From: Dryas octopetala
Lineage: Eukaryota; Streptophyta; Magnoliopsida; Rosales; Rosaceae
Reading direction: 5' to 3'
NCBI GenBank assembly: GCA_963921425.1
Contig: OY992837.1
Coordinates: 18,511,896-18,575,895 of the forward strand
DNA: 64,000 bases
Shown piece after piece: positions 24,582-35,520 of the stretch. Under the pieces are notes generated by a model. It was not told the DNA's origin. It did not search any database and saw only the letters and a list, made by a program, of their open reading frames with translations. The position numbers and the translations under genes are program-made. The stretch's first letter is position 1; each line of letters opens with the position of its first letter.

Positions 24582-24892
24582 TGAGAACTTTGCTCAGTAG
24601 TATTAGTCTTAGAGAAATGGTCAACATGTGCTTCAAGAAGAGACTGAAACAAAATAATGATATGGGTATGCATGCATTGAAGTTTTTGTCTTTTGGTTCA
24701 CTGCCGAGAGTTGCATGGCTGAAGTGATTAAAAGCTTTGGACCAAGCATGGTCAATTGATTGCTCAATAAACAATTCCTCTCGGCTGACATGCACAAATC
24801 TTTCAGTTGAGTAGTGTTTGCTTTATCTCAAAAAGTGACTAAGCAATGTCAAGCTTATCTACAGCTCAACCATTCTTATCTCTTTTGGACAG
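24575..24892 (+). repeat. Duplicated segment X, copy 1 (318 bp, without MITE)
   Basis: It matches 27449-28516 nearly base for base once the MITE at 27562-28305 is removed. Shared landmarks are AAGTGAGAACTTTGCTCAG at the left and CTTTTTTGGACAG (copy 2) or CTCTTTTGGACAG (copy 1) at the right. Copy 1 ends exactly where LTR D begins. No gene was recognised in it. Confidence 0.85.
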
Positions 24893-26880
24893 TGATGAGT
24901 GTGCATTTTGCATCACTTTATGATACTAATTCCTTAACCTAGAGTGTTAGAATTCGATATTTTGTGTTTCTTGTCTTGTTTTTGTGTTTTCAGGTCAAAT
25001 GAAGCAGAAATGAGAAAAAGAAGCAAATGGAGCCATTTTGGGACATTTCCTGGTCAAACCAGGAAAACGAGTGAAATCCTGGTCAAACCAGGAAAAGTGC
25101 AGAAATCCTAGTCGAATGAGGATTCCTAGTCACACTAGGAAACATCAAGTTCAGAACCATCATTGCAGAGCCAGAAATGTGAAATCCTGATTCGAACAGG
25201 AAATCCTGGTTGAACTAGGAAACCCAACCCAACTAGGGAAAGGAGTCCTAATGACACTAGGAGACCCCAGGGGCAATATGGTCATTACGAGAAGTCGAAA
25301 TGGATAAGGAATCTCTCATTTTCAAGGAATCCTAGTTGCACCAAGAAATGTTAGTCAAAGTCAACTCTACAAAGTCAAGGTTCCAGAAGCTTCTAGAAGG
25401 TGGTGGACATCCATGGAAATGAATGGAGGGAAGAAATGAATTTGAATTCAAATGGAAATGAGGGGCAAAATGGGAAGTCAAAAGTCAAGGGCCCATGGGC
25501 CTAAGGGATGCCGAACCAAGATGGGCCATGCATGCACATGCATGGGCCCAAACCCTAGCAGCCCAAAGTCCATGCGTAAGGAGCAAGATGGCAGGCCATG
25601 CATGGCCATGCAAACCCTAGCAGCCAAGGAGTCCCATGCGCAAGCCCAAGATGCAAGCCCAAGGTGGAAGCCCATGGAGTGAAACCCTAGCCCATCTTGT
25701 GCAAGCCACTTCAGCCCAACACATGCGAGCCCAATGTACATCAAGGTCCAAGACTAGCAGCCCATGCGCAAGGGAGGGAGGCCTAGCTGACTTGCATGCG
25801 CCACTTAAGCCCAAAGGACCAAGCCCTTGCCGCAAGCCCACAAGCTCTAACCCTAGCTGATGCCGCAAGCTACAAGGAGAAGAAACCCTAGCAGCCGCAT
25901 GTTTTCTCTTCCTTGCCTCTCAAGGATTGCACCTCTATATATATCCCCTTAATTCAGAACCCTAGGGACCTCACTTTTTGGCACCTACACATTCCAGCCG
26001 AATTCTCTCTTCTCCTAGTTTTATTTTTCTGTTCTAGGTTTTTATTTTCAGTTTTTAGTTTTGTTCTTGTGAGGGCTAGCCGAAAGTTGAGAGAGAGATA
26101 GGAGTGGCGTGGCTGGAAGGAAGAGCATCCCTAAGCCGCAAGCCCTAGCTCACCATAGCCGTGAGCCAATTGCTTGTGCAAGGTGCCTTCTCTTCCTTGT
26201 CTTGCCGCAGCCCCTCCCACCTGTTTTCCTTGATTTTTCTCCTAGTTTTCTATTTTCTTGTTGGATTATGTTACTGAATTTATTTAATTTATGATTCTGA
26301 TTTTCTTTTGTGCCTGGTTCTGATTTCTTTTAGTTTATGCAATTTAATTTAGTTGTTTAGTTTATGCCTTTAGTTTTGTGTACTTTGCGTTTCTGATTTC
26401 TTTAGTAAGCATGAATTGGGACTTTGTTTATTGTTGCTGTTTTTTTATTTATTTAAATTAAATATGTAGGTTAGTTATTCTATCTTACATGTTAGTCGTA
26501 GGTCGATTAATGGATTTGCATGCATTACTATTCGTTTGTGTTACTATATATTTTTATTAATGTACAAGCATTTAGTAGTTATATTAATCTGGGTTTTCTT
26601 TCTTGTTACTTTTAGATTAATTTTTATTATTTTTTGTTTTTGGCATCTGATTTTCTGGGTGTTGTTAAATTAATCTTTAATTTAGTCTCATAATTTTAAG
26701 AAATTACTAATTAGTTGGTGAAGAGGTTTTTTAAATTAATGTTGACCAAATATGGCCATAAGCCCGTAAGTTCATAATCTATGTGCTGGCCAAACTACTA
26801 AAGATCAACACCCACCAACATCACCTCTAGTAGATTAACACGTATCCACCAACTTTTGGCATCTGAAGAGTACTAAGTCT
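24893..26880 (+). mobile_element. LTR D, fragment of an Athila-type LTR, plus strand
   Basis: It begins TGATGAGTGTGCATTTTGCA, matching the start of the Athila LTRs read on the minus strand from 51340 (TGTTGAGTGTCCAAATTGCA). It shares with LTR E a leader containing GCCGCAAGCC and AGCCGTGAG. A TATA box (CTCTATATATAT) lies near 25935. It carries eight 17-bp dyad motifs between 25048 and 25346. The conserved LTR 3' end (GTCGATCCC segment) is not found, so D is truncated; the right limit given is approximate. Confidence 0.65.
25048..25346 (+). repeat. Cluster of 17-bp dyad motifs in LTR D
   Basis: Eight 17-mers close to TCCTGGTCAAACCAGGA at 25048, 25077, 25106, 25124, 25185, 25204, 25246 and 25330. 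Arms of 7 bp flank a 3-bp centre; the first two are perfect. They lie in U3, upstream of the TATA box near 25935. Confidence 0.85.
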
Positions 26881-27448
26881 AAGTCTAAGTGTCTAACTTT
26901 ATCTTCTTTTTTTTTTTTTCTTTTCTTTTTTTCCTTCCTTTCTTTTCTTTTTCTTTCCTTCACTTTCTTTCCTTTCCCGTGACTTTTCTTCCCTCTTTTC
27001 TACGTCTGCTGGGACACTCTTCTCTCTCTACTAGTCCCAGCCCATCTCTCTTCTTCCCTCTCATTTCTCTCTCCCAGCCCAGTCGCGCGCATCTCTTTCT
27101 TTTTCCTCCTTCATCCTTCTCTTCTTCTTCCTCTCCTTCCCGATCTCTTCTCCCTCCCTCCCCGTTGGCTGAGTTTTATTTTGGTTGTTTTTGGACTGTT
27201 TTTTACAGGTTTGCTGGGTTTATTTTGGCTGGGTTTGAACGATTTTTTAGAGTGTTGCTGGGTTTGGACTTTGGACAGAGAAGGAGAAGATCGACGGATA
27301 GAGAAGTGATGAGCGAAATTTCGACAAATTTCGGCAAATTTCGGCGAAATTTCTGAAATTTTGAAAATTTCGGCGAAATCTTCACGAAATTTGGACGAAT
27401 ACTTGTTAAAATTTCCTTACCTCTAAAAAACGAAATTTTATTCCTTGT
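26881..27448. other. Pyrimidine-rich tract and short CGAAATTTC repeats
   Basis: 26899-27170 is almost pure C/T. 27317-27390 holds about six imperfect repeats of a CGAAATTTCGG-type motif. A long open stretch at 26889-27356 is an artefact of the biased composition. I assign no function. Confidence 0.5.
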
Positions 27449-28516
27449 ATATAAGTGAGAACTTTGCTCAGTAGTATTAGTCTAAGAGAAATGGTCAACA
27501 TGTGCTTCAAGAAGAGACTGAAACAAAATAATGATATGGGTATGCATGCATTGAAGTTTTTTGGCATAAATTTAATTTAGACACATAACTATATAAGCTA
27601 TTTCAACGGGGTCCATGAACTTTAAAATATTTCAAATATACACCCGATCTATTATCTAAATTGAAAAATGAGTTTTTGTCCATTGATTCGTTGAGAGATC
27701 AGTTAAATGACAGCTTGGCTTTTGCTGACCGGGATTACTTGGCGACGTGGCGCTATTTCAGCAAACATTTTCCGCCAAATGAGCGACACGGGCCCACAAT
27801 TTAATAATAATAAAGAGAGAGAGAGTTTGTGGGCCCGTGTCAGGAGTTAGGTGGACCCGTGTCGCTCATTTCCCGCCAAATGAGCGACACAGGTCCACCT
27901 AACCCCTAACACGGGTCCACAAACTCATCATCTCTTTATCGCTCGTTGAACACAAGTGAGGGATTTATATTCGAATTTGGGGGAAAACGTGATGTTTTTT
28001 GGAGACTAAATGGTCAGGAGAGTGTTCGACGAGCGGGAAAGAGGTGATGGGTGTGTGAGCCCGTGTCAAGTGGACATGTGTTGCTCATTTGGCGAGAAAT
28101 GTATGCTGAGTTGGTGCCACGTCGCCAATTAATCTCTGTTAGCAAAAGTCAAGCTGACATTTAATTGATCTTTCAATAAATTGATGGACGAAATTTCATT
28201 TTGCAATTTACATAATAAATCAGGTGTATATTTGAAATATTTGAAAGTTCGTGGACCCCGTTGAAATAGCATATATAGTTATGTGTTTAAATTGAATTTA
28301 TGCCAAGTTTTTTCCTTTTGGTTCACTGCCGAGAGTTGCATGGCTGAAGTGATTAAAAGCTTTCGACCAAGCATGGTCAATTGATTGCTCAATAAACAGT
28401 TCCTCTCGGTTGACATGCACAAATCTTTCAGTTAAGCAGTGTTTGCTTTATCTCAAAAAGTGACTAAGCAATGCCAAGCTTATCTACAGCTCAGCCATTC
28501 TTATCTTTTTTGGACA
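27449..28516 (+). repeat. Duplicated segment X, copy 2 (with MITE)
   Basis: Second copy of 24575-24892, interrupted by the MITE at 27562-28305. Without the MITE it is about 317 bp and differs from copy 1 by roughly ten bases. Sequence continues past the repeat end with CTGCCCCACTAC, where copy 1 instead meets LTR D. Confidence 0.85.
27562..28305. mobile_element. 744-bp MITE with 7-bp target duplication
   Basis: Terminal inverted repeats exceed 55 bp, starting TGGCATAAATTTAATTTAGA on the left and TGGCATAAATTCAATTTAAA (reverse complement) on the right. The flanks carry AGTTTTT at 27555-27561 and 28306-28312. Segment X copy 1 preserves the empty site. The core holds a near-perfect palindrome at 27823-27926. 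There is no coding capacity. The superfamily is uncertain because a 7-bp duplication fits neither MULE nor hAT cleanly. Confidence 0.88.
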
Positions 28517-28618
28517 GCTGCCCCACTACTCAAAAAGCTGTCAACAGCTGTATAGAGCAATTCATTTCAAGCCACACACATGGCTACCAAAACTTGGGGA
28601 TAAAGAAAAGGCTTATTA

Positions 28619-31452
28619 TGACAAAACCGTCTCTGGATTCCACCCTGAAACCCGAAGTGGTCTTGTGGGATCCAAAATCAAGGAAAATCCTACCGAAGAT
28701 TCGGTAGAACCTCCCCTGAAAATGGACTAACCCAAAATTTATAAAACCTGTAAAAATACTTCTAAAAACATCAGCCGCCTCTACCACAACAAAAAAGGGT
28801 TTCAGACCCAACAAATACAAAATAAATCTTAAAATTTAAGTATGGTTATCAAAGCCACTACTTATGTTACAAAGAATTTTACATTAAGATGAAAAGGAAT
28901 TTTTCAAAATGAAAGTGACGCCTACAAGATCCGAGTAAAGAAAATGGACGTTAATGTCTCGACGTAAAAGGCTCGACCTCCACCAATGCTGCTACCTGGG
29001 GAGGGGGGAATTTAGACAAAAACAGGAAAATGGTGAGATAACTTAGTGAGTAGACAATTTTATGGAAACGAAAACAAAAGTTAATTATCTTTTCAGAAAT
29101 CCTTTAGAAACCACGTTTAACTCTAAGACCTCATGTCATTCTTTGAAATCCTCCAGTTTTAAAAACTATTTCCAAACTTTAAAATAGTTGTAAAAACTAA
29201 TGGAACTCAAGGAAAAGATAAATTAAAACACACTTCTTAACAGTCAACCATCTAAAATAAAAGAGTCATAAAAATAATAAAATTGAAAATCTTTAAAAAC
29301 TTGAAAGGTCTTTCTCACTTAAATTCATATTTTTGTAACTTTTGGAAATAACGATTAAATTCCACCATGCTTATACCCTGAAAACCTAGCCATACACCTG
29401 TGCAGAATTCTTGCATCGCACAGGCAGACAATATCCTGGCCATACACACGTGCAGAGTAAAATCCATACATGTGCAGGCAATCCTGGTCATACGTGCACG
29501 CAGAGTGGCCCCCAAAGGGCTAAGCATCCCGACACATGGCCCAAACCCTATGTGTGTGCCGTGATGGATCCCAAAGACCTATCCAATTTGATAATCTGGA
29601 ACTGCAACGGGTGGTTTGAAAACTATTTTTCATAACCAAATCATAGATCCTTTTTCCTCATCGAAAGAAAGTAATATTGAAACCTTCCCTCAAACTTTAA
29701 ATTAATACGCCAAAGTATATTATTTCAAATAAATTTAATATACATAAAACAAAATTCAATCTTTTCAACAATACCCAAAATATTAAATAAACCAAATGAA
29801 TGAAGTAAGAAACTAGATTCCTTCCCAAATTCCAATAACTCAGAAAAATCAACATGTAAATCTAGGTTTCAAAACTTATTTATGAAATTATTTGAAATCT
29901 GAATCTAACACCATCTATCAAATTTCAAATCAAATTCAAGATAATAACATAGTTCCATCAATATAATTTTATAAATTCATTTGAAAATCAAAGTTTACTC
30001 ACAAACTCTGTTAGCTCAAAAGCAACTTAATATAATCAAGAAATAAATCAAAAAAGAATATATTTATGAATTAAACGAGAGCGTTCATAAAATGAAGGTC
30101 CACTCACTAAGATAGCCCTAGCTTTGATTCTCTGCTGGATAGTCTCGAGCCACGGTCGTCTCGCCTATAACATAAACAATAAAATAATAAATTAGTCTCA
30201 ACTCCAAGATGTTAAATTTCTGTGTGTGTGTGTGTTATACCTAACGTGCCACCCGACTTTCGTTCCTACACGATGGTTTACGATCTACACAAGTTGACCA
30301 ACAACACCTCCACAACCGCCCCCGAAGCTTCCCGGCTCAACCTAACCACATTCAATATAACTAATACGATAACCCACTCAACAAATTGTCATAAATACTC
30401 TAAAATTATGGAGTATCAAGGGGATTCGAAATCACAAAGGTTGCCGCCCAAGGTGGCTGTTTCAAGCACAAAATTAACCAAATATACAAAAATTTCTCAA
30501 ATCTTCGCATACATTCAAAACTAACATCAAATTTTGGGTTTCCTAAAAATGAAATTGTCCGAAACCACACCAAAATTACCCCAAGACTCAGCTGAACCTC
30601 AGTAGACCTGAAATCGGTTCCAGCCTTACAAACCCAACCTCCTAAAACTTAAATTCCTCCAATTTTAGTCTAAATTTCGGGTTCTAAACGACAATTGGGT
30701 ATCTTAGGGATGTAATTCATCTAAGAAAACAACAAGAATAGCCTTCAATCCAAAATTTACAGAGGAACCCGAAATGGCCCTTCAATCCTTCAACACCCAA
30801 GTTTCTAAAAGCTCAAAGTTAATCAAGATAGGTATAGGAGAAATAAAGCCCATAGGGAGTGGAGGAAAACCCACCTGAAAACAAGTCGAACAGGGGCCGG
30901 AGGTGGCCGAAATCAATAGAGAGAGAGCGGCGGCTGGGTGGTTTTTCTGGCGAATTTTCGGCTTGCAGGGGGGCAGCTCGGCTAGGAGAGTGGCAGGGAG
31001 TGACGGTTGGCCTGAGGGGGAGGTCGTCGGTGGTCGGGGTCGGTGGAAGGTGACCGGTGATGGTGGCCGTGGTGGGTGGTGAGCACAGAGGGAGGTGTGT
31101 GAGGGAGAGAGAGAGAGTGACCGGAAGGGATGAGAGAGAGAAAATTTTGAGAGAGAAAGAGAGAGAGTTTAATTGAGTATTTTAAATCATAAGTTGAGTT
31201 TTAAAATTACTAACATACCCTTTCTAGAATAATCTACTTAATTCCTTCCCCAAAACTCCGATTTAAAAGCCGTTTTCGCCCATGTGTTTGGGGATTCAAG
31301 TTCTATTTAAGCGTCTTAAAAATATTGGCCAAAATTTCATTTTTAAATCACCCCTCAAAATGCTATAACTCCTCTCCAAAAACTTAAATAAATCCGACAA
31401 TTAAACTTTGAAAAATTGGCGTTCAAATTAAACTTGGGGTCGGGTCGTTATA
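28619..31452 (-). mobile_element. Solo LTR S1 (2.83 kb, Tekay/Del-like family of T)
   Basis: On the minus strand it starts with ATAACGACCCGACCCC (first base pair mutated from TG) and ends GGTTTTGTCA. It is flanked by the perfect duplication TATTA (28614-28618 and 31453-31457). It is homologous along its length to LTRs S2 and T, including the end block with TTTTCAGGGGAGGTTCTACC. Internal landmarks are a tandem-repeat zone at about 29390-29500 and a GA-rich stretch at 31098-31168. It has no body and no second LTR. Confidence 0.9.
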
Positions 31453-31457
31453 TATTA

Positions 31458-32394
31458 TAAAAAGGAAAGTTGTAGAAATTGAAGGAACCTCCTCTCAACA
31501 CACACACACAACCCCAAAAACTCACTACAATGTGATTTTCAATTCAATTCTCAGTAGCTTTTTCAAAGCTTTCAAATTTTCCTACATATTATTAGTAATG
31601 TGATTGTGCCATCGAAGCTGATATTGGAGTACATCGGCTCATAAAAGTTGTAAGGAAATTGCCCTTGGTTGTTCATTTATGTCCCACTGGGCGTGCCAAT
31701 CTGTTTTAGCACATAAGTAATGTCTCATTATTAGTAATTTTTCTTTTCTATCGCACAATCGTCTTTTAGAAGTTAGAGTTTTATTTAGCGCTCCGAATTT
31801 ATTTTTTGTTAATTTTCAGTTACATTTTCTATTCGGCTACTCCAAGCTGAATAGTGGCACGCCCGCACCCAAAGGGCGGAAGCCTCGCCTCTTACTCCCG
31901 GCGAGGTGTTTTGGCACCAATCGTGGCCCTCCACGTAGCTGTTGCATTTTTGTGCTAAAACAAACCCATAATATGAATTTATGAAAGATAGATAAAAAAG
32001 ACAAAGCTGCCTCGCGGGAGAGAGAGACCTGACGCATAGCCGGTGCACAAGATCCAATCTTTTTTCAGTTCTTAGAGAAGTTAATTCAAAAACTCCAAAA
32101 CTAAACAAGCTAAAATAGCTTGCCTCACTTCCTACAATAGCTTGTCTCAACCAAAACTCGCCTTTTCTATCAATCAATGCACACAAATATGCTTGCTTGG
32201 ACAACCAAAAGAATATGCTTGCCCCTACTTAACTAGAGCCTTATAGGTCCAACACTCCTTTATAGGTTCAACATCATTCACTGGTAAGGCCGCACACACA
32301 GCATTCTCAACGACGGCTATCCTGAGCTAGCCATCCATAGTTGTCAACCTCCCTTACCCATAACCCTCACCTGTGACTCTCACTGCATTTCACA
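31458..32394. other. Unassigned repeat-like sequence
   Basis: No gene is supported. TGGCACGCCCGCA at 31854 repeats the primer-site-like sequence at 19128. The reverse complement of a similar sequence (GGGCGTGCCA) lies at about 31687, so remnants of two retrotransposon leaders may be here. The minus-strand open stretch 31809-32204 has no recognisable domain. Confidence 0.4.
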
Positions 32395-33497
32395 TTCATA
32401 AGGCCATGTAGTTCATCAAGCCTATAAGGCTAATGCCAACATTAAAAAGGGTATCCCCATGCTTTTTTGGTAATCCGGTCACATTTTGTTGTATTTCTAA
32501 TAAATTTGACATACTTTGCATTGAAATGACATTTACGATCGTTCATAAGACTTTATATGGTTCATCAGGCTTAAAACGCAAATTAATAGCACTATGAGAA
32601 AGTGTTTCGCCATGTTTTTTTTGTCAACAGGCACGTTTTGGTTGTCATTTAAAAAAGTTGCACCAAGTCTCCATTGAAGTGATGTTTTTGTGCGTTCGTA
32701 AGACTTTATGTGGTTCATAAGGTTTAGAACGCTAATGCCAACATGAGAAAATGTTCCCCTATGCCTATTTGGTGATCTGATCACGTTTCGTTGTCTTTCT
32801 AATCAATTTAACTTACTTTGCATTGAAATGACATTTTTGAGCATTGAAATGCTTATTTGGTGATCTGGTCACGATTCATTTTATTTCTAATAAATTTGAC
32901 TTACTTTGCATAAAAATGACGTTTTCGCGCGTTCATAAGACTTCATGTGTTTCATAAGGCCTAGTTTATAATGCCAACATAAGAAAGCGTTTCCTTATGT
33001 ATTTTTTCCAACCGGGCATGTTTTGGTCGTCTTTTAAAGAAATTTGACTAAGTCTGCATCATCATGATGTTTTCGTTCATTTATAGGACTTTATGTGGTT
33101 TGTAAGGCCTAGAACGCTACTGCTAACATAAGAAAGTGTTTTCCCATGTCCTTTTTGCTAGCAAAGAACGTTTTGGTTGTCTTCCAAGAAAATTGGATTG
33201 TGTCTGCATTGAAATGACATTTTCATGCGTTCATAAGACCATTTAGCTCATCAGGCCTAGAACCCTAATGCCAATATGAGAAAGGGTTTCTCCATTCCTT
33301 TTTCTCATATGGTCACATTTCATTGTCTTTTTAATCATTTTGAATTACTTTGCATAAAAAAGACATTGTTTTAGCATTCATAAGACTTCATGTGGTTCTT
33401 AAGTCCTAGAACGCTAATGCAAACATGAGAAAAGGTTTTCCCATGCCATTTTAGTAATCCAGTCACGTTTCATTGTCTTTCTAATCAATTTGACTTA
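32395..33497 (+). repeat. Satellite array, about 149-bp monomer, seven copies
   Basis: The landmark TTCATAAGACTT...GGTTCATAAGG recurs at 32395, 32542, 32695, 32932, 33081, 33230 and 33377, giving steps of 147, 153, 237, 149, 149 and 147 bp. The 237 step contains an extra partial monomer of about 85 bp. Two monomer types alternate irregularly: one with GGTCACATTTCATTG...TTTGACTTACTTTGCAT, the other with GGCACGTTTTGGTTGTC...AAGTCTGCATTG. The array is cut at 33497 by LTR E, so it may continue beyond the nest. Confidence 0.9.
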
Positions 33498-35520
33498 TGA
33501 TGTAACCATTATTCCTTAAATTTATATGCCTTTATTCTTGGTTTCTTGCTATGTTGTTGATCATTTTAGTTCATTTTAAATTAGTTTAGTGTTTTTGTAA
33601 CTTAAATGAGCAAAGAAAGACATTCCGAGCTTATATGGAGGCTTTCCTAGTCAAACTACGAAAAATCAAGTTTTCCTAATCCAATAAGGAAATGTCGAGG
33701 TTCTCCTAAATAACCAGAAAACGAAGTTTTGAGAAGTTTCATAACATGAAAAGGACGATTATATGTATTCCTAGTTCAACTAGGAAAAGTTAGGGTTTCC
33801 TACTCAAACTAGGAGGATGGGTGCATGGTGAAAGTCAACTCAAAAAGTCAAAGTCATAAGTCAAAGTGTGACATCATCATATGATGTCATCATTCCACCT
33901 CACCTTGCCATGTCATCACTTATGCCCTAGTCACTCCTAAAGTCTGAAGGATTTAATTTCAAGAAGGTTGAAAAAGGTCAAAGTCAATGGTCAACCGTAC
34001 CACATCATCACATGACATGGACCACACATGCAGCCCATGCACTATGAGCCATGCGCATAACCCTAGCCCAAAGGACCAAGGCCATGCGCCTATTGCAAGC
34101 CCAATTGGAGAAAGCCCAAGTTGTGCCATTCCAAGGTCCAAGAGCCCAAGCCTATGCCGCACTCACTCAGCTGATCCAAGGCCTAAGGAAGGAATTCTTC
34201 ATGCTCAAGGAAAATCTCACAAGATTCAGTCAAAGATCACAAGGAATCCTAGTTGAAGAAGAAGTCAAAACCATGGGAAATTGAACATGAATTTCAACAG
34301 TGATTCTGTACCTCTACAGATCGAATCAGGTGTCATGCCATATATGGTTGGAAAGCTACAGATGTTATCTTTGCATGAAATTTTACGGATTTCGATTCCG
34401 AGTTGCGTAGCTCAAGATATAGCCATGTTAGTGAAGGTAGCGCAGCAGTTCTGCAAGCAGAAACGGAAATGACGCCCAAAATAGTCCAAATTTAGCCCAA
34501 AGCCCAACTCTTTGCTGAAAACCCTAGCCTTGTGGGACAAGGAAAGCTTCACCTCCTCACTCCTATATAAGGACCCCATTCTCTCATAATTCAGGGAATA
34601 AAATTTTAGATTTTCAGTACTTTTCAGATTTCTAGAGAGAGAGTAGTCAACATTGAGAGAGAGAAGAGAGCCACTTTGCCGCAAGCCTTAGCTAACCCTA
34701 GCCGTGAGGACTGCTTGTGTGGTCTCTCTCTCTTGCTCCTTCTTGTGCCGCAACCCCCTCTATGCTTTTTCTTAATTTTCTTTTGATTTAATTGTTCAAT
34801 TAGTTTAGTTATTTGTTCAACAATGGATTGAGAATTTATATATGTTATGTTACTTTTGTTTCTCAATTTATTTATGAGTTAGTTTGATTGTTCTTGCATG
34901 TTAAGATTATGATAATATCCATATTATTTGATTTGATGTTGATTTATGGTTAATGAAATAAAGCCATGTGATTTTATGTGAATTTTGCATGTGATTAATT
35001 CCTATTGTCTAGTTAAATTGATTCTAGTTGTTTTCATTCTTTGGCTGGCCACCTTAGGTATGTTTGCATCTAGTAATTGTTATGAAATTGAAAGGGATAA
35101 TCAAGCTAATCAATTCAGTAGGTAACAAGAAGATAACCTAAGAACTTATCTTTGATAAATAGGTTTCATAGATGTCATCTAGATCGATAATCAAGATTCT
35201 ATCATGCTCTACGTGTTTGCTGTTTTCATAAGTTCTTAATGACTCTTGCATGGTTAACAGCTTAGGTAGACGATAATCAAGCTTACTAGGAACATGTGAG
35301 TTAACTAGGTTAAGTAGCGATAATCAAGCTCTTAATTTATGAATAAGGAAAACATAGTTAGAGAGTGTCCGATAATCAAGGCCTTTCGGCTAGCAAACTT
35401 AATTATGTGTGTTTACATTGAATTGCATGTCACCATAATAGTTGTTATCTTTTAATATGTGATGGATTCAGATATCTTAACATTGCAAGACAATTGGGTG
35501 TGTGCGTGTGTTTGGTGGTG
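33498..35520 (+). mobile_element. LTR E, Athila-type, plus strand
   Basis: It begins TGATGTAACCATTATTCC directly after satellite sequence. It is homologous, in opposite orientation, to LTRs A and B. A stretch at 34300-34450 (GGTGTCATGCCATATATGG and following) matches the reverse complement of 50850-51000. A TATA box (CTATATAAGG) lies at 34563. It has five 17-bp dyad motifs at 33645-33814. The terminal block of the LTR is missing where LTR A starts, so A probably inserted in E. The rest would lie beyond the window. Confidence 0.7.
33645..33814 (+). repeat. Cluster of 17-bp dyad motifs in LTR E
   Basis: Motifs at 33645, 33674, 33704 (poor), 33769 (TCCTAGTTCAACTAGGA) and 33798, upstream of the TATA box at 34563. 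Confidence 0.8.

Noticed and set aside
25048-25346. CRISPR-like series of short dyads
   Set aside because: Spacing is irregular, repeats vary, and the context is a plant LTR.
26889-27356. 155-codon Phe/Ser/Leu-rich frame
   Set aside because: It is the reading of an almost pure C/T tract; no gene structure is visible.
31809-32204. 131-codon minus-strand frame
   Set aside because: No recognisable domain; it lies in repeat-like sequence with a primer-site-like motif, so it is probably a transposon remnant.
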